From NCBI RefSeq assembly GCF_016735585.2, contig NZ_JAERSE020000003.1, positions 310,001 through 374,000 on the forward strand: a stretch of DNA of 64,000 bases. The letters run 5' to 3'. Shown in pieces: positions 16,498 through 25,854 of this stretch; position 1 is the first letter of the stretch; each line of letters opens with the position of its first letter. The notes beneath the pieces are model-generated. The model was given only the letters and a program-made list of their open reading frames with translations, did not search any database and was not told the origin of the DNA. Both the position numbers and the translations under genes were made by a program. This DNA is from Chryseobacterium tagetis (GTDB lineage Bacteria; Bacteroidota; Bacteroidia; Flavobacteriales; Weeksellaceae).

Positions 16498-18588
16498 TTA
16501 AAATGTGGCTGCAGGAGCCGTATCATTATTCAGTTTTCTATTGACTTCATTCTTTTTACCTTTGGCAAAATCATAACCGATTCCTACGATGATCATGTTT
16601 CTGTTATTGTAAATATTGGTTGTTCCTTTATAATTTACTAAACTTTCATCAAGAGTCTTTGTTTTATACCTTGAAGGCATTCCCAGCCAGTACATTCCGG
16701 TAGTGAAGGTCCAGTCTTTTACTTTATAATTGGCAAAAATATGGTTCTGATTTTCGTTCGTATTTAAAAAAGCACCGCTTAAAGTATATACAGGAATATT
16801 AAACATATAGCTCAAACTGAAGTTTTTATATTCCGAGGAAAGCGTAAAATTATTTCCGAAATAATTGTTTTTAAGCAATGCTCCGGAATTGGTCTTTACA
16901 CGCTGCATCGTTGGATAAATATTGGCTTTAATTACTAATAATCTGTTTCCAAAAGGCTTTACAGAACCCACCAACTGAATTCCTGCACGGGAACTGAATT
17001 GTGCATTTTCATAAGTTAATGCATATTGAGTATTGTTATTATACAGGACATACATACTGTTAATGGCGTTATCCGTATAGTTGTAGAAAATATTCCCGTT
17101 AAAATCAAAATACTTGTTATTGTAAGAATAATTCAGATTATTATTCCATGATTTCTGTATTTTAAGATAAGGATTTCCCGTAGATACAATATTCGGCACC
17201 ACCTGATTGATATTGGGACTTAATGAAGCACTTCCCGGGCTGTAAGGTGTATAACTGCTGGTTAATCTCAGGCTTTGATTCTTTTTTAATTCATAGCCTA
17301 AAATTAATTTAGGAGTGATTACCCAATCGTCCTCTGTAGTCGCAGCAGTTTTATTGTGAATATTGGTTACGCCTAATCCTAAACGGTACATCAGTTTTTT
17401 GCTTTTACCGGCAAATTCAGAATATAAATATTGGGTTAGATAATTAACGGAATAATCAAAGTTTCCGGCTAAGTTTTCTAACGTATTATCAACATTGTTG
17501 TTTGTAATTCTATATCCTGAACTTAATTTTCCTGCTTTAAAATCGTGTGTATAGGCAACTTCTCCAACAATACTGTTTTGTTTAGCCTTCAGATTCATAT
17601 CGTTATCAAAAACAGAAGTTCCTGAGCTGATCACCCATTCCTTATCAATTTCAAAACTTTCACTGGTGTAAGCAGAACCCACAATGTTAAAACTAATTTC
17701 ATCCTTTTTACTTAAATTTTTCGAAAAATAGAGATCTAGTTTTGGCGGATTGTAACTTTCACCGCTATATTGCGAAGTTCCGTGCAGTTCTGAAACATTA
17801 TCTTTTGAAAAAACACTTTCTCCATTTCCTTTTGAGAAATAACTGTAGATGTTCATGGAGAATTTGGCCTGAAAAACATAATTATCCAATAATGAATTGG
17901 TATATCTCAAAGCAATATCCTGATAGGTATATCCAAAATGATCCGTCTTGTTTTCATTGGTATTATAGTGGGAGTTCTGCAACACATAATCATAGATTTT
18001 ATTAGCATTCCGGTTGTCATAATCCCTGAAATTAATTGAGTATTCCAATCCTAAATTATTTCGTCCGTTGGTATAATTAGCATAAGCCTGTCCGTTAACG
18101 AAACCTGTCGTTAATGCCGTACTGGCAGAAGCTCCCGCTGCAAAACCTACTTCAGGATTTCTTGTAATAATATTGACCACAGTATCTGCTCTCGTTGCCC
18201 ATCGGGTAGGAGGATTGTCGTAATATTCAACTCTTATTACATTTTCCGGACGGATTCCTCTTGCCTGTAATTCGGTTGCTTCAATACCATTGATTAAAAG
18301 CAAAAAAGTACCTCCTTTAATACTGGTAATGCTGCTGGAAATAGGATCAAACTGAAGCTCAGGCAAAGTCTGTAGCAAATCATTAGCATATCTTGCCTTT
18401 TTTAAAGCCTCTTCATCAAAACTATAAACAGCTTTGTCTATAAACTGTTTTTTTCGCTGTGATTTTATAAGAACTTCCTGAATTTCTTTAGTTTTTTGAA
18501 CAGAATCTTGTATTGGTGTTGTCTTGTTTTCTTGTGCAAAAGTGATGCTGCTTAGCAGGAGTAATGCAAAAGTTATTTGTTTTTTCAT
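16498..18588 (-). CDS. TonB-dependent receptor-like outer-membrane beta-barrel protein
   Basis: 696 residues with signal peptide MKKQITFALLLLSSITFAQ. Residues 35-150 form a TonB plug-like domain (EVLIKSQRKKQ, GGTFLLLINGIEA, ENVIRVEYYDNPPTRWATRA, VVNIITRN), followed by a long barrel with many aromatic alternating strands. It lacks the carboxypeptidase-like N-terminal domain of SusC proteins and has no SusD partner next to it, so it belongs to the shorter outer-membrane beta-barrel receptors of Bacteroidota. The ligand is unknown. It is transcribed alone and ends at the bidirectional terminator at 16466-16494. Confidence 0.85.
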   Translation of the reverse strand: MKKQITFALLLLSSITFAQENKTTPIQDSVQKTKEIQEVLIKSQRKKQFIDKAVYSFDEEALKKARYANDLLQTLPELQFDPISSSITSIKGGTFLLLINGIEATELQARGIRPENVIRVEYYDNPPTRWATRADTVVNIITRNPEVGFAAGASASTALTTGFVNGQAYANYTNGRNNLGLEYSINFRDYDNRNANKIYDYVLQNSHYNTNENKTDHFGYTYQDIALRYTNSLLDNYVFQAKFSMNIYSYFSKGNGESVFSKDNVSELHGTSQYSGESYNPPKLDLYFSKNLSKKDEISFNIVGSAYTSESFEIDKEWVISSGTSVFDNDMNLKAKQNSIVGEVAYTHDFKAGKLSSGYRITNNNVDNTLENLAGNFDYSVNYLTQYLYSEFAGKSKKLMYRLGLGVTNIHNKTAATTEDDWVITPKLILGYELKKNQSLRLTSSYTPYSPGSASLSPNINQVVPNIVSTGNPYLKIQKSWNNNLNYSYNNKYFDFNGNIFYNYTDNAINSMYVLYNNNTQYALTYENAQFSSRAGIQLVGSVKPFGNRLLVIKANIYPTMQRVKTNSGALLKNNYFGNNFTLSSEYKNFSLSYMFNIPVYTLSGAFLNTNENQNHIFANYKVKDWTFTTGMYWLGMPSRYKTKTLDESLVNYKGTTNIYNNRNMIIVGIGYDFAKGKKNEVNRKLNNDTAPAATF

Positions 18589-18776
18589 TTCTTTTCCGGA
18601 AAATTATGGCGCAAATATAGACCAGATAAGTGTTTTATCAAAAATAAATGTCACTAATATTGGAATAAAAAGGCTTTTTGTGCGAATTCCAATTTTAATC
18701 TCATTAATTTGGGGAAAGAACAAAATTACTTCTTTGTAAATCGTAACATTGAAAATATAGAGTTTAAATAAAAAAA

Positions 18777-18811
18777 GCTAAAAAGAACCGAAATCCATCA
18801 GTCTTTTTAGC
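18777..18811 (-). terminator. Terminator of the VOC-family gene
   Basis: GCTAAAAAGA (18777-18786) and TCTTTTTAGC (18802-18811) form a perfect 10-bp stem; on the minus strand a T-run follows. It lies 29 bases beyond the VOC gene stop. Confidence 0.8.
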
Positions 18812-18839
18812 CTTATTTCTATGATTGAAAATCTATCGT

Positions 18840-19223
18840 TTAATCATGATCTGTAGGTTCCCACAATTCAATTTTATTGCCTTCAGGATCTAAAATATGA
18901 AGGAATTTTCCATAATCATACGTCTGAATTTCATCAAGAATGGTTACATTTTCTTTTTTAAATTCTTCCATTAATGCCTCTAGATTTTCTACCCTGTAAT
19001 TGATCATAAAATCTTTGGTAGCCGGTTCGAAATATTTAGTGTCTTCAGAAAATGGAGCCCATTGTGTTGTCCCTTTTTTAGAAGAATCTTCTTCTTCGCG
19101 CCATTCAAAACTGGTTCCGTACGGACTTGTATTGAATCCTAGGTGAGTTTTGTACCAATCGTTCATTGCATTTGGATCTTTACACTTAAAGAAAATTCCG
19201 CCTATTCCTGTTACTTTTTTCAT
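18840..19223 (-). CDS. VOC-family (glyoxalase/bleomycin-resistance fold) protein
   Basis: A 127-residue single-domain protein of the vicinal oxygen chelate superfamily. It starts with a typical strand (IGGIFFKCKDPNAMNDWYKTHLGF) and ends with the characteristic FLHILDPEGNKIELWEP, whose Glu is a usual metal ligand. Members include glyoxalase I, dioxygenases and antibiotic-binding proteins; no specific activity can be assigned. It forms a homodimer in relatives. The gene is monocistronic, with its own terminator. Confidence 0.9.
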   Translation of the reverse strand: MKKVTGIGGIFFKCKDPNAMNDWYKTHLGFNTSPYGTSFEWREEEDSSKKGTTQWAPFSEDTKYFEPATKDFMINYRVENLEALMEEFKKENVTILDEIQTYDYGKFLHILDPEGNKIELWEPTDHD

Positions 19224-19442
19224 TGCTGTAAGGTTATTTTATGACGGAAAGATAGAAAAAATCTTGTGGATAAATTGAGAGAGATTTTAAAATTTAAGAA
19301 TTTGTTTTTTCAGGGAAATATATTGTAATGAAATTTACCATTAAGATATTTTAAGATTTAGAATAGTAAGTTATGCCTTATTTTAATACATGTTCAATGA
19401 AGCTTAACAACTTAAAAGATTTTAATGGTTCAATAAAAACTC

Positions 19443-20354
19443 TTATTCTAAAACAAATTTTTCATCTTTACAATCCAGATACAAAATGTTATTCAGGAAA
19501 ACTCTGTTTCCCAGCATTCCTGTCATTCCCGAAAATTTCATAAGTGCATATTGTGTCTGTGAAAATCCTTCTACATAAGTAACTTCATGAAGTTGAATTC
19601 TCCTGTTTTGAAATTGAATATTCTGATCACAGATTGCTGTAAATGTGGTAAGAATATTTTTCCAGGATTGTGCTCTTTCAATACTGACTTTGGAATTTGA
19701 AGATTTTAACTTTTCCCAGGTTTCTTTATTGGTCAGCAATTCATAAGCACTCGTTCCGGAGTCGAACAGAAATTGTTCTTCTTGTCCTCTCAATATTCCT
19801 TTTAAAATAATTTTTCTCTTTTTAAATTTAAAATCAATCCGCTGATTGTTGTATTGAGAAGGAGTTTTTGAAAGATTAAAAACTAAATAATTTTCTTTAA
19901 AGTTGATAAGTGTTTTATTGTTTTCCAGAATGTCTGCACCTAAAGTTCCGATAATTTTGAGTGAGTCTTTATCATGTTTTTTTCCTTGATAAAGCAGGAT
20001 AAATTTGTCTGAAGATATTTCTGTTTTTCCTAAATTAAATAATGTTTTTGCCCGATCCTGAATTATATTTATCCCTCTAATATTTTTTACGGAGTTCGAA
20101 TAAAATGCCGTTGAAGGAGAACCTGTATCAAACTGTAAATAATATGTTGTAGAATCCGCAGGAAAGTGAATAGGAACAAGTAAAACGTTTTTATCATTGC
20201 CTAACCAGATCATAGGAATATTTCCACTTTCGTTTTTTACAGTTAAATAATTCTTTTCCGGGGTAAATTTTTGATTAAAATAAATAAATCCGGCTACGGA
20301 AACCAAAATCAAAACGACTAGAAAAGTCAATACAATTTTCTTAAAAATCTTCAT
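19443..20354 (-). CDS. Membrane-anchored retropepsin-like aspartyl protease candidate
   Basis: About 303 residues from ATG 20354. An N-terminal anchor (IVLTFLVVLILVSVAGFIYF) is followed by two repeats of an aspartyl-protease signature: LQFDTGSPSTAF and FLFDSGTSAYEL, each D-T/S-G. Two lobes in one chain recall pepsin-like or clan AA bacterial proteases (PF13650-type). LGADILENNKTLINFKE between them matches the usual G..L strand after the first motif. A start at 20399 is possible but places an unlikely charged leader before the anchor. The XRE membrane regulator lies 86 bases upstream in the same direction, so co-transcription is likely. Activity unproven. Confidence 0.65.
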   Translation of the reverse strand: MKIFKKIVLTFLVVLILVSVAGFIYFNQKFTPEKNYLTVKNESGNIPMIWLGNDKNVLLVPIHFPADSTTYYLQFDTGSPSTAFYSNSVKNIRGINIIQDRAKTLFNLGKTEISSDKFILLYQGKKHDKDSLKIIGTLGADILENNKTLINFKENYLVFNLSKTPSQYNNQRIDFKFKKRKIILKGILRGQEEQFLFDSGTSAYELLTNKETWEKLKSSNSKVSIERAQSWKNILTTFTAICDQNIQFQNRRIQLHEVTYVEGFSQTQYALMKFSGMTGMLGNRVFLNNILYLDCKDEKFVLE

Positions 20355-20440
20355 TGTTATTTTTTTGCAAGATTCGTGGTTTCCCATCAATTTTCTCACA
20401 AAAACAAGACGACAATTTTATGACAATTGCTATAGGTTGA

Positions 20441-20983
20441 TTATAAGAAATTGGTTTTCAGTTTGATGTGTAAATTGTTGTTTTGGTTCAAGCTGATGCC
20501 ATTTCTGATAATTATGAACAGCTTTACTCCAAGCAAAATGATCAAAGGGACAAGAAAAAGCGGAAACCGGACTCCTGAAAAATGCTGAATAAACGGACTC
20601 AGAATCATAAAAACAGATAGAATGGAAGCCAACAAAATCTGTATGCTGATAATATCTTTTCCGATCTCTTTTGTGACAGGATCTTTTGTTTTATAAGTTA
20701 AAATTAATGGCACAATCACTCCTCCGAATGGAATGATAAGACCACATAAAGCAGACAGATTAATAAGTTTTGCCCTGTCGTTTTTAGATTTTTCTTCAAC
20801 AGATGGCACAATTTTTTCAGGTTCAGTGTGCAGTGCCTGAGCTAAGGCTTTTAAGGTAAAACCTTTAGGAATACTTCCTGCCTCAATTCTTTGGATCGTT
20901 CTTAATGAAAGTCCGGATTTTTCAGCAAGCTCAGTTTGGGTCATATGCTGTTTTTCTCTCAAAATTCTGACCTGATTGCTCAT
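20441..20983 (-). CDS. XRE-family regulator with C-terminal membrane domain (paralogue)
   Basis: 180 residues, same layout as 1406-1957: N-terminal HTH (MTQTELAEKSGLSLRTIQRI) and a membrane-spanning DUF4870-like half (LSALCGLIIPFGGVIVPLIL, then IQILLASILSVFMILSPF and VPLIILLGVKLFIII). It is probably a membrane-tethered one-component regulator. It lies directly upstream of the anchored aspartyl-protease-like gene, while its paralogue lies upstream of a secreted serine hydrolase; in both cases an envelope enzyme follows. Regulatory target not visible. Confidence 0.85.
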   Translation of the reverse strand: MSNQVRILREKQHMTQTELAEKSGLSLRTIQRIEAGSIPKGFTLKALAQALHTEPEKIVPSVEEKSKNDRAKLINLSALCGLIIPFGGVIVPLILTYKTKDPVTKEIGKDIISIQILLASILSVFMILSPFIQHFSGVRFPLFLVPLIILLGVKLFIIIRNGISLNQNNNLHIKLKTNFL

Positions 20984-21187
20984 TTTCTTTAATGAAATAG
21001 TATGGGTTTAATAAGTAAGTTTCAATAGAGTAAACTTAACAAATAATTAAAAGGAACGCAAAAATAATAATTTTTAAAATCAAAAAATCCGTATATTTTA
21101 GTTGGAATAATGAATAGCGTTTTACATTGAATAATAGCAGAGAATACGCTAATTAAAACTTTTTACAAATCATAAAAAATAAATAAT

Positions 21188-22690
21188 ATGCAAATTGAAA
21201 CACGATCGCTAAAGCTTGAAGACTACGATGAACTGGTAGAAGTAATGAAGCTCGCTTATCCTAAGATGTCAGAATACGTTTGGAGTAAGAAAAGCATTGC
21301 CAAGCTTACTAAAATTTTTCCACAAGGTCAGATTTGTATTATTGTAGACGGAAAGTTAGCGGCAGTTGCTCTTTCGATTGTTGTGAATTATGAAGATTTT
21401 GGGGATGATCATACCTATAGTGATATTACAGGAAATTACACCTTCAATACCCATTCTGCAACAGGGAATGTTTTGTACGGGATTGAGGTTTTTGTAGATC
21501 CTCAGTTTCGTGAGCTGAGATTAGGACGAAGATTATACGATGCCCGTAAAGAACTTTGTGAGCTGTTAAATCTGAAATCTATTGTATTGGGAGGAAGAAT
21601 TCCGAATTATCATACCTACAGTGATGAACTTTCTGCAAGAGATTACATTCGCAAAGTAAGAGATAAGGAAATCTATGATCCTGTTCTTTCCTTTCAGCTG
21701 TCAAATAACTTTTTACCGATCAAAGTATTAAAGAAATATCTTCCCGAAGACGAATCTTCAAAAGAAAATGCTGTTTTACTGCAGTGGAATAATATCTACT
21801 ACAGTAAAAAACCGAATACAATGCAGGATAGTATTATAAGGCTCGGTTTGGTGCAATGGCAAATGAGACAGTTTAAGGATATTAATGCTTTTTATGAACA
21901 GGTCGAGTTTTTTGTAGATGTAATGGGAGATTATAAATCAGATTTTGTTCTTTTCCCGGAGCTCTTCAATACGCCTTTATTGGCTCCCTTCAATAATTTA
22001 TCAGGAAGAGACAGTATGATTGAGTTGGCAAAAATGACAGAGGACATTAAAACTAGAATTTCCGAACTGGCCATCAGTTATAATGTGAATATTATTTCAG
22101 GAAGTATGCCGGTTTTTGAGAATAACGATCTGTATAATGTAAGTTATCTTCTGCATAGAGACGGAAGAATCGATGAATACAGAAAAATTCATATCACGCC
22201 CAATGAAAAGAAATATTACGGAATGAAAGGCGGAAATGAGATCAAGGTTTTTGATACCGATTGTGGTAAAATAGGCTTGGTAATTTGCTACGACGTTGAA
22301 TTTCCTGAACTTCCGAGAATATTGGCCGATCAGGGAATGAAAATTCTGTTTGTCCCTTATCTTACCGATACTCAGAATGCTTATATCCGTGTAAGACATT
22401 GCGCTGCAGCCAGAGCGATTGAAAACGAATGTTATGTTGCTATTGCAGGCTGTGTAGGAAACCTTCCAGGCGTTAATAATATGGATATTCAGTTTGGACA
22501 GGCAACAGTTTTCACACCGTCAGATTTTGCGTTTCCTTCCAATGCGGTGAAAGGAGAGGCGACTCCCAACACGGAAATGACTTTAATTGTAGACGTCGAT
22601 CTGAATCTTTTGAAAGATCTGCACCATAATGGTTCTGTACAGGTTCTGAAAGACAGAAGAACAGATTTGTATGATACGTATTTAAAATAG
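21188..22690 (+). CDS. GNAT acetyltransferase / carbon-nitrogen hydrolase fusion
   Basis: 500 residues in two domains. Residues 1-180 are a GNAT N-acetyltransferase (acetyl-CoA loop in VDPQFRELRLGRRLYDARK). Residues 210-500 are a nitrilase-superfamily amidase with triad E258 (LFPELFN), K333 (YRKIHITP) and C367 (GLVICYDVEFPE). This fusion is known across bacteria and annotated as a bifunctional GNAT/C-N hydrolase; the coupled reaction is not established. The gene is monocistronic and ends next to the inverted repeat at 22698-22828. No residue of either active site appears lost. Confidence 0.92.
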   Translation: MQIETRSLKLEDYDELVEVMKLAYPKMSEYVWSKKSIAKLTKIFPQGQICIIVDGKLAAVALSIVVNYEDFGDDHTYSDITGNYTFNTHSATGNVLYGIEVFVDPQFRELRLGRRLYDARKELCELLNLKSIVLGGRIPNYHTYSDELSARDYIRKVRDKEIYDPVLSFQLSNNFLPIKVLKKYLPEDESSKENAVLLQWNNIYYSKKPNTMQDSIIRLGLVQWQMRQFKDINAFYEQVEFFVDVMGDYKSDFVLFPELFNTPLLAPFNNLSGRDSMIELAKMTEDIKTRISELAISYNVNIISGSMPVFENNDLYNVSYLLHRDGRIDEYRKIHITPNEKKYYGMKGGNEIKVFDTDCGKIGLVICYDVEFPELPRILADQGMKILFVPYLTDTQNAYIRVRHCAAARAIENECYVAIAGCVGNLPGVNNMDIQFGQATVFTPSDFAFPSNAVKGEATPNTEMTLIVDVDLNLLKDLHHNGSVQVLKDRRTDLYDTYLK

Positions 22691-22697
22691 AAGCTAT

Positions 22698-22828
22698 TTA
22701 ACCACAAAAGACACAAAAAATTTATAGAGTATATTTAAAGTTTATCATTAAACTGAAAAAAAGAACACATAAATCTTTAGAAATCTATAATAGCAGTAAT
22801 AAATAGCTTTTGTCTCTTTTGTGGTTAA
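22698..22828. repeat. 131-base inverted-repeat element between convergent genes
   Basis: Ends TTAACCACAAAAGACACAAAA and its reverse complement (20 of 21 identical) enclose about 90 bases that can themselves pair imperfectly, so the whole element may fold into one long hairpin. It fills the gap between the GNAT-nitrilase and cupin genes. It looks like a small MITE-like or REP-like intergenic element and may also end both transcripts. Confidence 0.6.
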
Positions 22829-22831
22829 TTT

Positions 22832-23170
22832 TTATATATTTTCAACTCTGGAAGTATGATCCAGAAGGCTTAAGCTAAGTCTTACCATGCTTTCTTCCAA
22901 TGCGAGAAGATCGTGAGGAATATTGGCAGATAACTGAATCATCATTCCTTTTTTCAGAATATATCTTTTATTTTCCACACCAAAATCAATAGATCCTTCC
23001 AAGACCTGAACAATAATAGGATAGGGCGCTTTGTGCTCTTTCATTTCCTGATTTGGATGAAAAAGAATTCTGATCTCTTTCGCCAAATCATTTTTAAGCA
23101 TCACTTTTACGGCTGGTTTATTTCCTTCTTCGTAATGGAGTTCGTCATAAAATGAAGCGGTTTCTATCAT
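22832..23170 (-). CDS. Cupin-domain protein
   Basis: A 112-residue single cupin barrel. The second half has GSIDFGVENKRYILKKGMMI, then LSANIPHDLLALEESMVRL; the His in IPHDLLA is the usual late metal ligand of cupin motif 2. The first-motif histidines are partly absent (LFHPNQEMKEHKAPYPIIV holds two His), so metal binding is likely but not certain. Small cupins of this sort bind metal or small molecules; no reaction can be named. Monocistronic and convergent with the GNAT-nitrilase gene. Confidence 0.8.
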   Translation of the reverse strand: MIETASFYDELHYEEGNKPAVKVMLKNDLAKEIRILFHPNQEMKEHKAPYPIIVQVLEGSIDFGVENKRYILKKGMMIQLSANIPHDLLALEESMVRLSLSLLDHTSRVENI

Positions 23171-23244
23171 GGTATTTTAATTTGTTGATATAAATGTAAG
23201 GATTTACTTGTTGATTTTCAAGGTGATATTTAGCAGGGTAATAA

Positions 23245-23270
23245 AAAAATGCCTGAAAAAATCCAGGCAT
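23245..23270 (-). terminator. Terminator of the GH3 gene
   Basis: ATGCCTG (23249-23255) and CAGGCAT (23264-23270) form a 7-bp stem; on the minus strand a run of T follows. It is 26 bases beyond the GH3 stop. Confidence 0.75.
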
Positions 23271-23296
23271 CTCGTTTTAGAAATATATAAGTAAAA

Positions 23297-25558
23297 TTAC
23301 TTTAAAGTAAATTTAACTTTCGTTTTAATAGCATCCGAAGAATTTCCGATTTGTGCTTCAAAATCTCCCGGTTCAGCTACCCAATCATGTTTTTGAACAT
23401 CGAAGAAGCTTAAAGCAGATTTATCAATGGTAAAGGTTACCTCTTTTTCCTCTCCCGGATTTAAAAATATCTTTTCAAAACCTTTCAGTTCTTTGGTTGG
23501 TCTTTCCACAGAAGATTTTAAGTCAGAAATATATAACTGAGCAACTTCCGCTCCTGCTTTTTTTCCTGTGTTTTTCACAGAAACCGTAAAGGTAATCTTG
23601 TCGTCCTGAGACATTGTTGTTTTATCGGCTTTAGCTTTTCCAAACTCAAAAGTGGTATAGCTCAAACCATGTCCGAAACTGAATAATGGTTTAATTTTCT
23701 TCGTGTCATGCCATCTGTATCCCACGAAAATTCCCTCATTGTACGTGATGTTGATCGGGTTTTTCTGATCTTTTCCTTTTCCTGCTGCAAACTCATCTTT
23801 TTGACCAGGATATTCTCCTAACTGATGAGCCGAATTATCTTCCAGTTTCACAGGGAAAGTAAATGGCAATTTTCCTGATGGATTGGCATCTCCTGCTAAA
23901 ATTGAAGCAATAGAATTTCCTGCTTCAGAACCTAAATACCAGGATTGTAAAACGGTTGGAACTTCTTTAATCCAAGGCATGGCCACTGCATTTCCTGAAA
24001 TTAAAACTACTGCAAGGTTTTTATTCGCTTTTGCAAGTGCTGCAATTACATTATCCTGATTGTATGGCAATCCGTAGCTTTTTCTGTCGTTTCCTTCACT
24101 GTCCTGAAAGTCTGCTTTGTTCAGCCCTCCCACAAAAATTACGTAATCAGATTTTTTTGCCAATTCAACGGCTTCATTCAGTAATTCAGTTTCAGAACGG
24201 GTGTCTTTTAAATCCTGTCCCGATTTTACTCCGTTGTATTCTCCGCCAATATCTCCAACATAACCTCTTGCATATTGTACATCTGACTGTTTTCCGAATC
24301 TTGCTTTAATTCCGTCTAAAGGAAGCGTTTCATATTTCACTTTTAATGAAGAAGAACCTCCGCCAACAGTCATGATTTTGATCGCATTTTCACCTATTAC
24401 AGCAATTTTTTTAGCTTTATTGATGTCGATCGGAAGTACATTTCCTTGGTTTTTCAACAATACGATACCTTCCTCACCGATTTCTTTAGCCACAGCTTTA
24501 TGCTCTTCAGAAGCGATGTTTCCGAAAGGTTTGTTTCTGTTCATTGTTGTTTTATAAGCTAAACCTAAAAGTCTTGAAACTTTGTCGTCAAGCTCTTTCG
24601 TCCCTACTTTCCCTGATTTAATTAAATCTAAGTAAGGTTTGGCCAGATAATAATTATCGTAAGCATTTTTCGTTCCGGCAGAAAGCCCGTTGGTCCAGCT
24701 TCCGAATTCTAGATCCAATCCGTTGTGGATGGCCTGTTCGGTATTGTTTACAGCGCCCCAGTCAGAAACGACAACTCCTTTATATTTCCATTCTCCTTTT
24801 AAAATATCATTCAAAAGATATTGGTTTTGGCTTGCGTACTGACCTTTGTACATATCGTAAGCTCCCATGATCGTCCATGAATCTCCTTCTGTAACAGCAG
24901 CTTTGAATGCCGGAAGATAAATTTCATACAACGTTCTGTCATCCACTTTCACATTGCTTGTATGACGGAACATTTCCTGATTGTTCAATGCAAAATGCTT
25001 TACAGAAGTTGCTACACCATTAGATTGAACCCCTTTAATGTAAGGAACCACCATTTTTGATGTTAAATAAGGATCTTCACCCATATATTCGAAGTTTCTT
25101 CCGTTCAATGGAGTTCTGTAAATATTAACTCCAGGTCCCAGAAGAATGTCTTTTTTTCTGTAACGGGCTTCTTCTCCAAGTGCTTTTCCGTAGTTCCATG
25201 ACATTTTTTTGTTCCATGTTGCGGAAAGAGCTGTCAATGCGGGATAAGCAATAATGGAGTCATTCGTCCAGCCTGCCTGATTCCATTCGTCCCACATTAC
25301 TTCAGGGCGAACCCCATGAGGTCCGTCTGTTGTCCAGAATTCTGGAATTCCCAATCTTGGAACGCCTGGAGAACTGAATTTTGACTGTGCGTGAAGCATA
25401 GCCACTTTTTCTTCCAGGGTCATTCTGGAAAGTGCATCCTGAACGCGTTGCTCAACGGGTTTTGATTCGTCTAAATAAACGGGTAGAGTAGTATTTTGAG
25501 CCATATAAGAAGCAGAAATAAGAGTAAATAAACTTACAATGGCGGTTTTCTTTAACAT
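23297..25558 (-). CDS. Glycoside hydrolase family 3, beta-glucosidase (BglX-like)
   Basis: 753 residues with signal peptide ending near YMAQ. It has the GH3 N-terminal barrel with catalytic nucleophile D266 in VVVSDWGAV, the substrate-binding KHFALNNQE, the C-terminal alpha/beta sandwich (about 380-620) and a fibronectin type III-like end (FTVSVKNTGKKAGAEVAQLY). The family releases terminal beta-linked glucose or xylose from oligosaccharides; a periplasmic location fits. It is monocistronic, with a well-formed promoter containing a palindrome at 25584-25620 that could serve as operator. No SusCD or other CAZyme gene is adjacent. Confidence 0.95.
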   Translation of the reverse strand: MLKKTAIVSLFTLISASYMAQNTTLPVYLDESKPVEQRVQDALSRMTLEEKVAMLHAQSKFSSPGVPRLGIPEFWTTDGPHGVRPEVMWDEWNQAGWTNDSIIAYPALTALSATWNKKMSWNYGKALGEEARYRKKDILLGPGVNIYRTPLNGRNFEYMGEDPYLTSKMVVPYIKGVQSNGVATSVKHFALNNQEMFRHTSNVKVDDRTLYEIYLPAFKAAVTEGDSWTIMGAYDMYKGQYASQNQYLLNDILKGEWKYKGVVVSDWGAVNNTEQAIHNGLDLEFGSWTNGLSAGTKNAYDNYYLAKPYLDLIKSGKVGTKELDDKVSRLLGLAYKTTMNRNKPFGNIASEEHKAVAKEIGEEGIVLLKNQGNVLPIDINKAKKIAVIGENAIKIMTVGGGSSSLKVKYETLPLDGIKARFGKQSDVQYARGYVGDIGGEYNGVKSGQDLKDTRSETELLNEAVELAKKSDYVIFVGGLNKADFQDSEGNDRKSYGLPYNQDNVIAALAKANKNLAVVLISGNAVAMPWIKEVPTVLQSWYLGSEAGNSIASILAGDANPSGKLPFTFPVKLEDNSAHQLGEYPGQKDEFAAGKGKDQKNPINITYNEGIFVGYRWHDTKKIKPLFSFGHGLSYTTFEFGKAKADKTTMSQDDKITFTVSVKNTGKKAGAEVAQLYISDLKSSVERPTKELKGFEKIFLNPGEEKEVTFTIDKSALSFFDVQKHDWVAEPGDFEAQIGNSSDAIKTKVKFTLK

Positions 25559-25583
25559 AAAAAGCCTTTTTATTGATAGGTAA

Positions 25584-25620
25584 CAAAATTAGCAAAAATA
25601 TTTATTATCTCAAATTGAGA
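25584..25620 (-). promoter_or_regulatory. GH3 promoter with palindrome over -33
   Basis: On the minus strand TTG (25613-25611), 19 bases, then TAATTTTG (25591-25584): a full Bacteroidota promoter. The -33 TTG lies inside the palindrome TCTCAAATTGAGA (25608-25620), a likely repressor site. Confidence 0.6.
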
Positions 25621-25710
25621 AAATGTATTTTTTTGAATAAATATCTAATTATCATCAGCTTTTTATAAAAATGGATTAATTTCAATATATGACCTAGGAA
25701 AATGAATTTA

Positions 25711-25750
25711 AAAGAAAAGGCACCATTTCAAATACTATGAAACGATGCCT
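25711..25750 (-). terminator. Terminator of the met transporter operon
   Basis: On the minus strand AGGCATCGTTTCA pairs with TGAAATGGTGCCT (with internal mismatches) and is followed by TTTTCTTTT. It lies about 105 bases beyond the metQ stop; the intervening bases hold no gene. Confidence 0.6.
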
Positions 25751-25854
25751 ACATATATAATAATAGACTTCTTTAAAGTGAATGGTAAGTGATTAACTAG
25801 TCAATTTTGTACTACTGTAAAATTCACGAACTGACCATTGACGATTCACCCATA

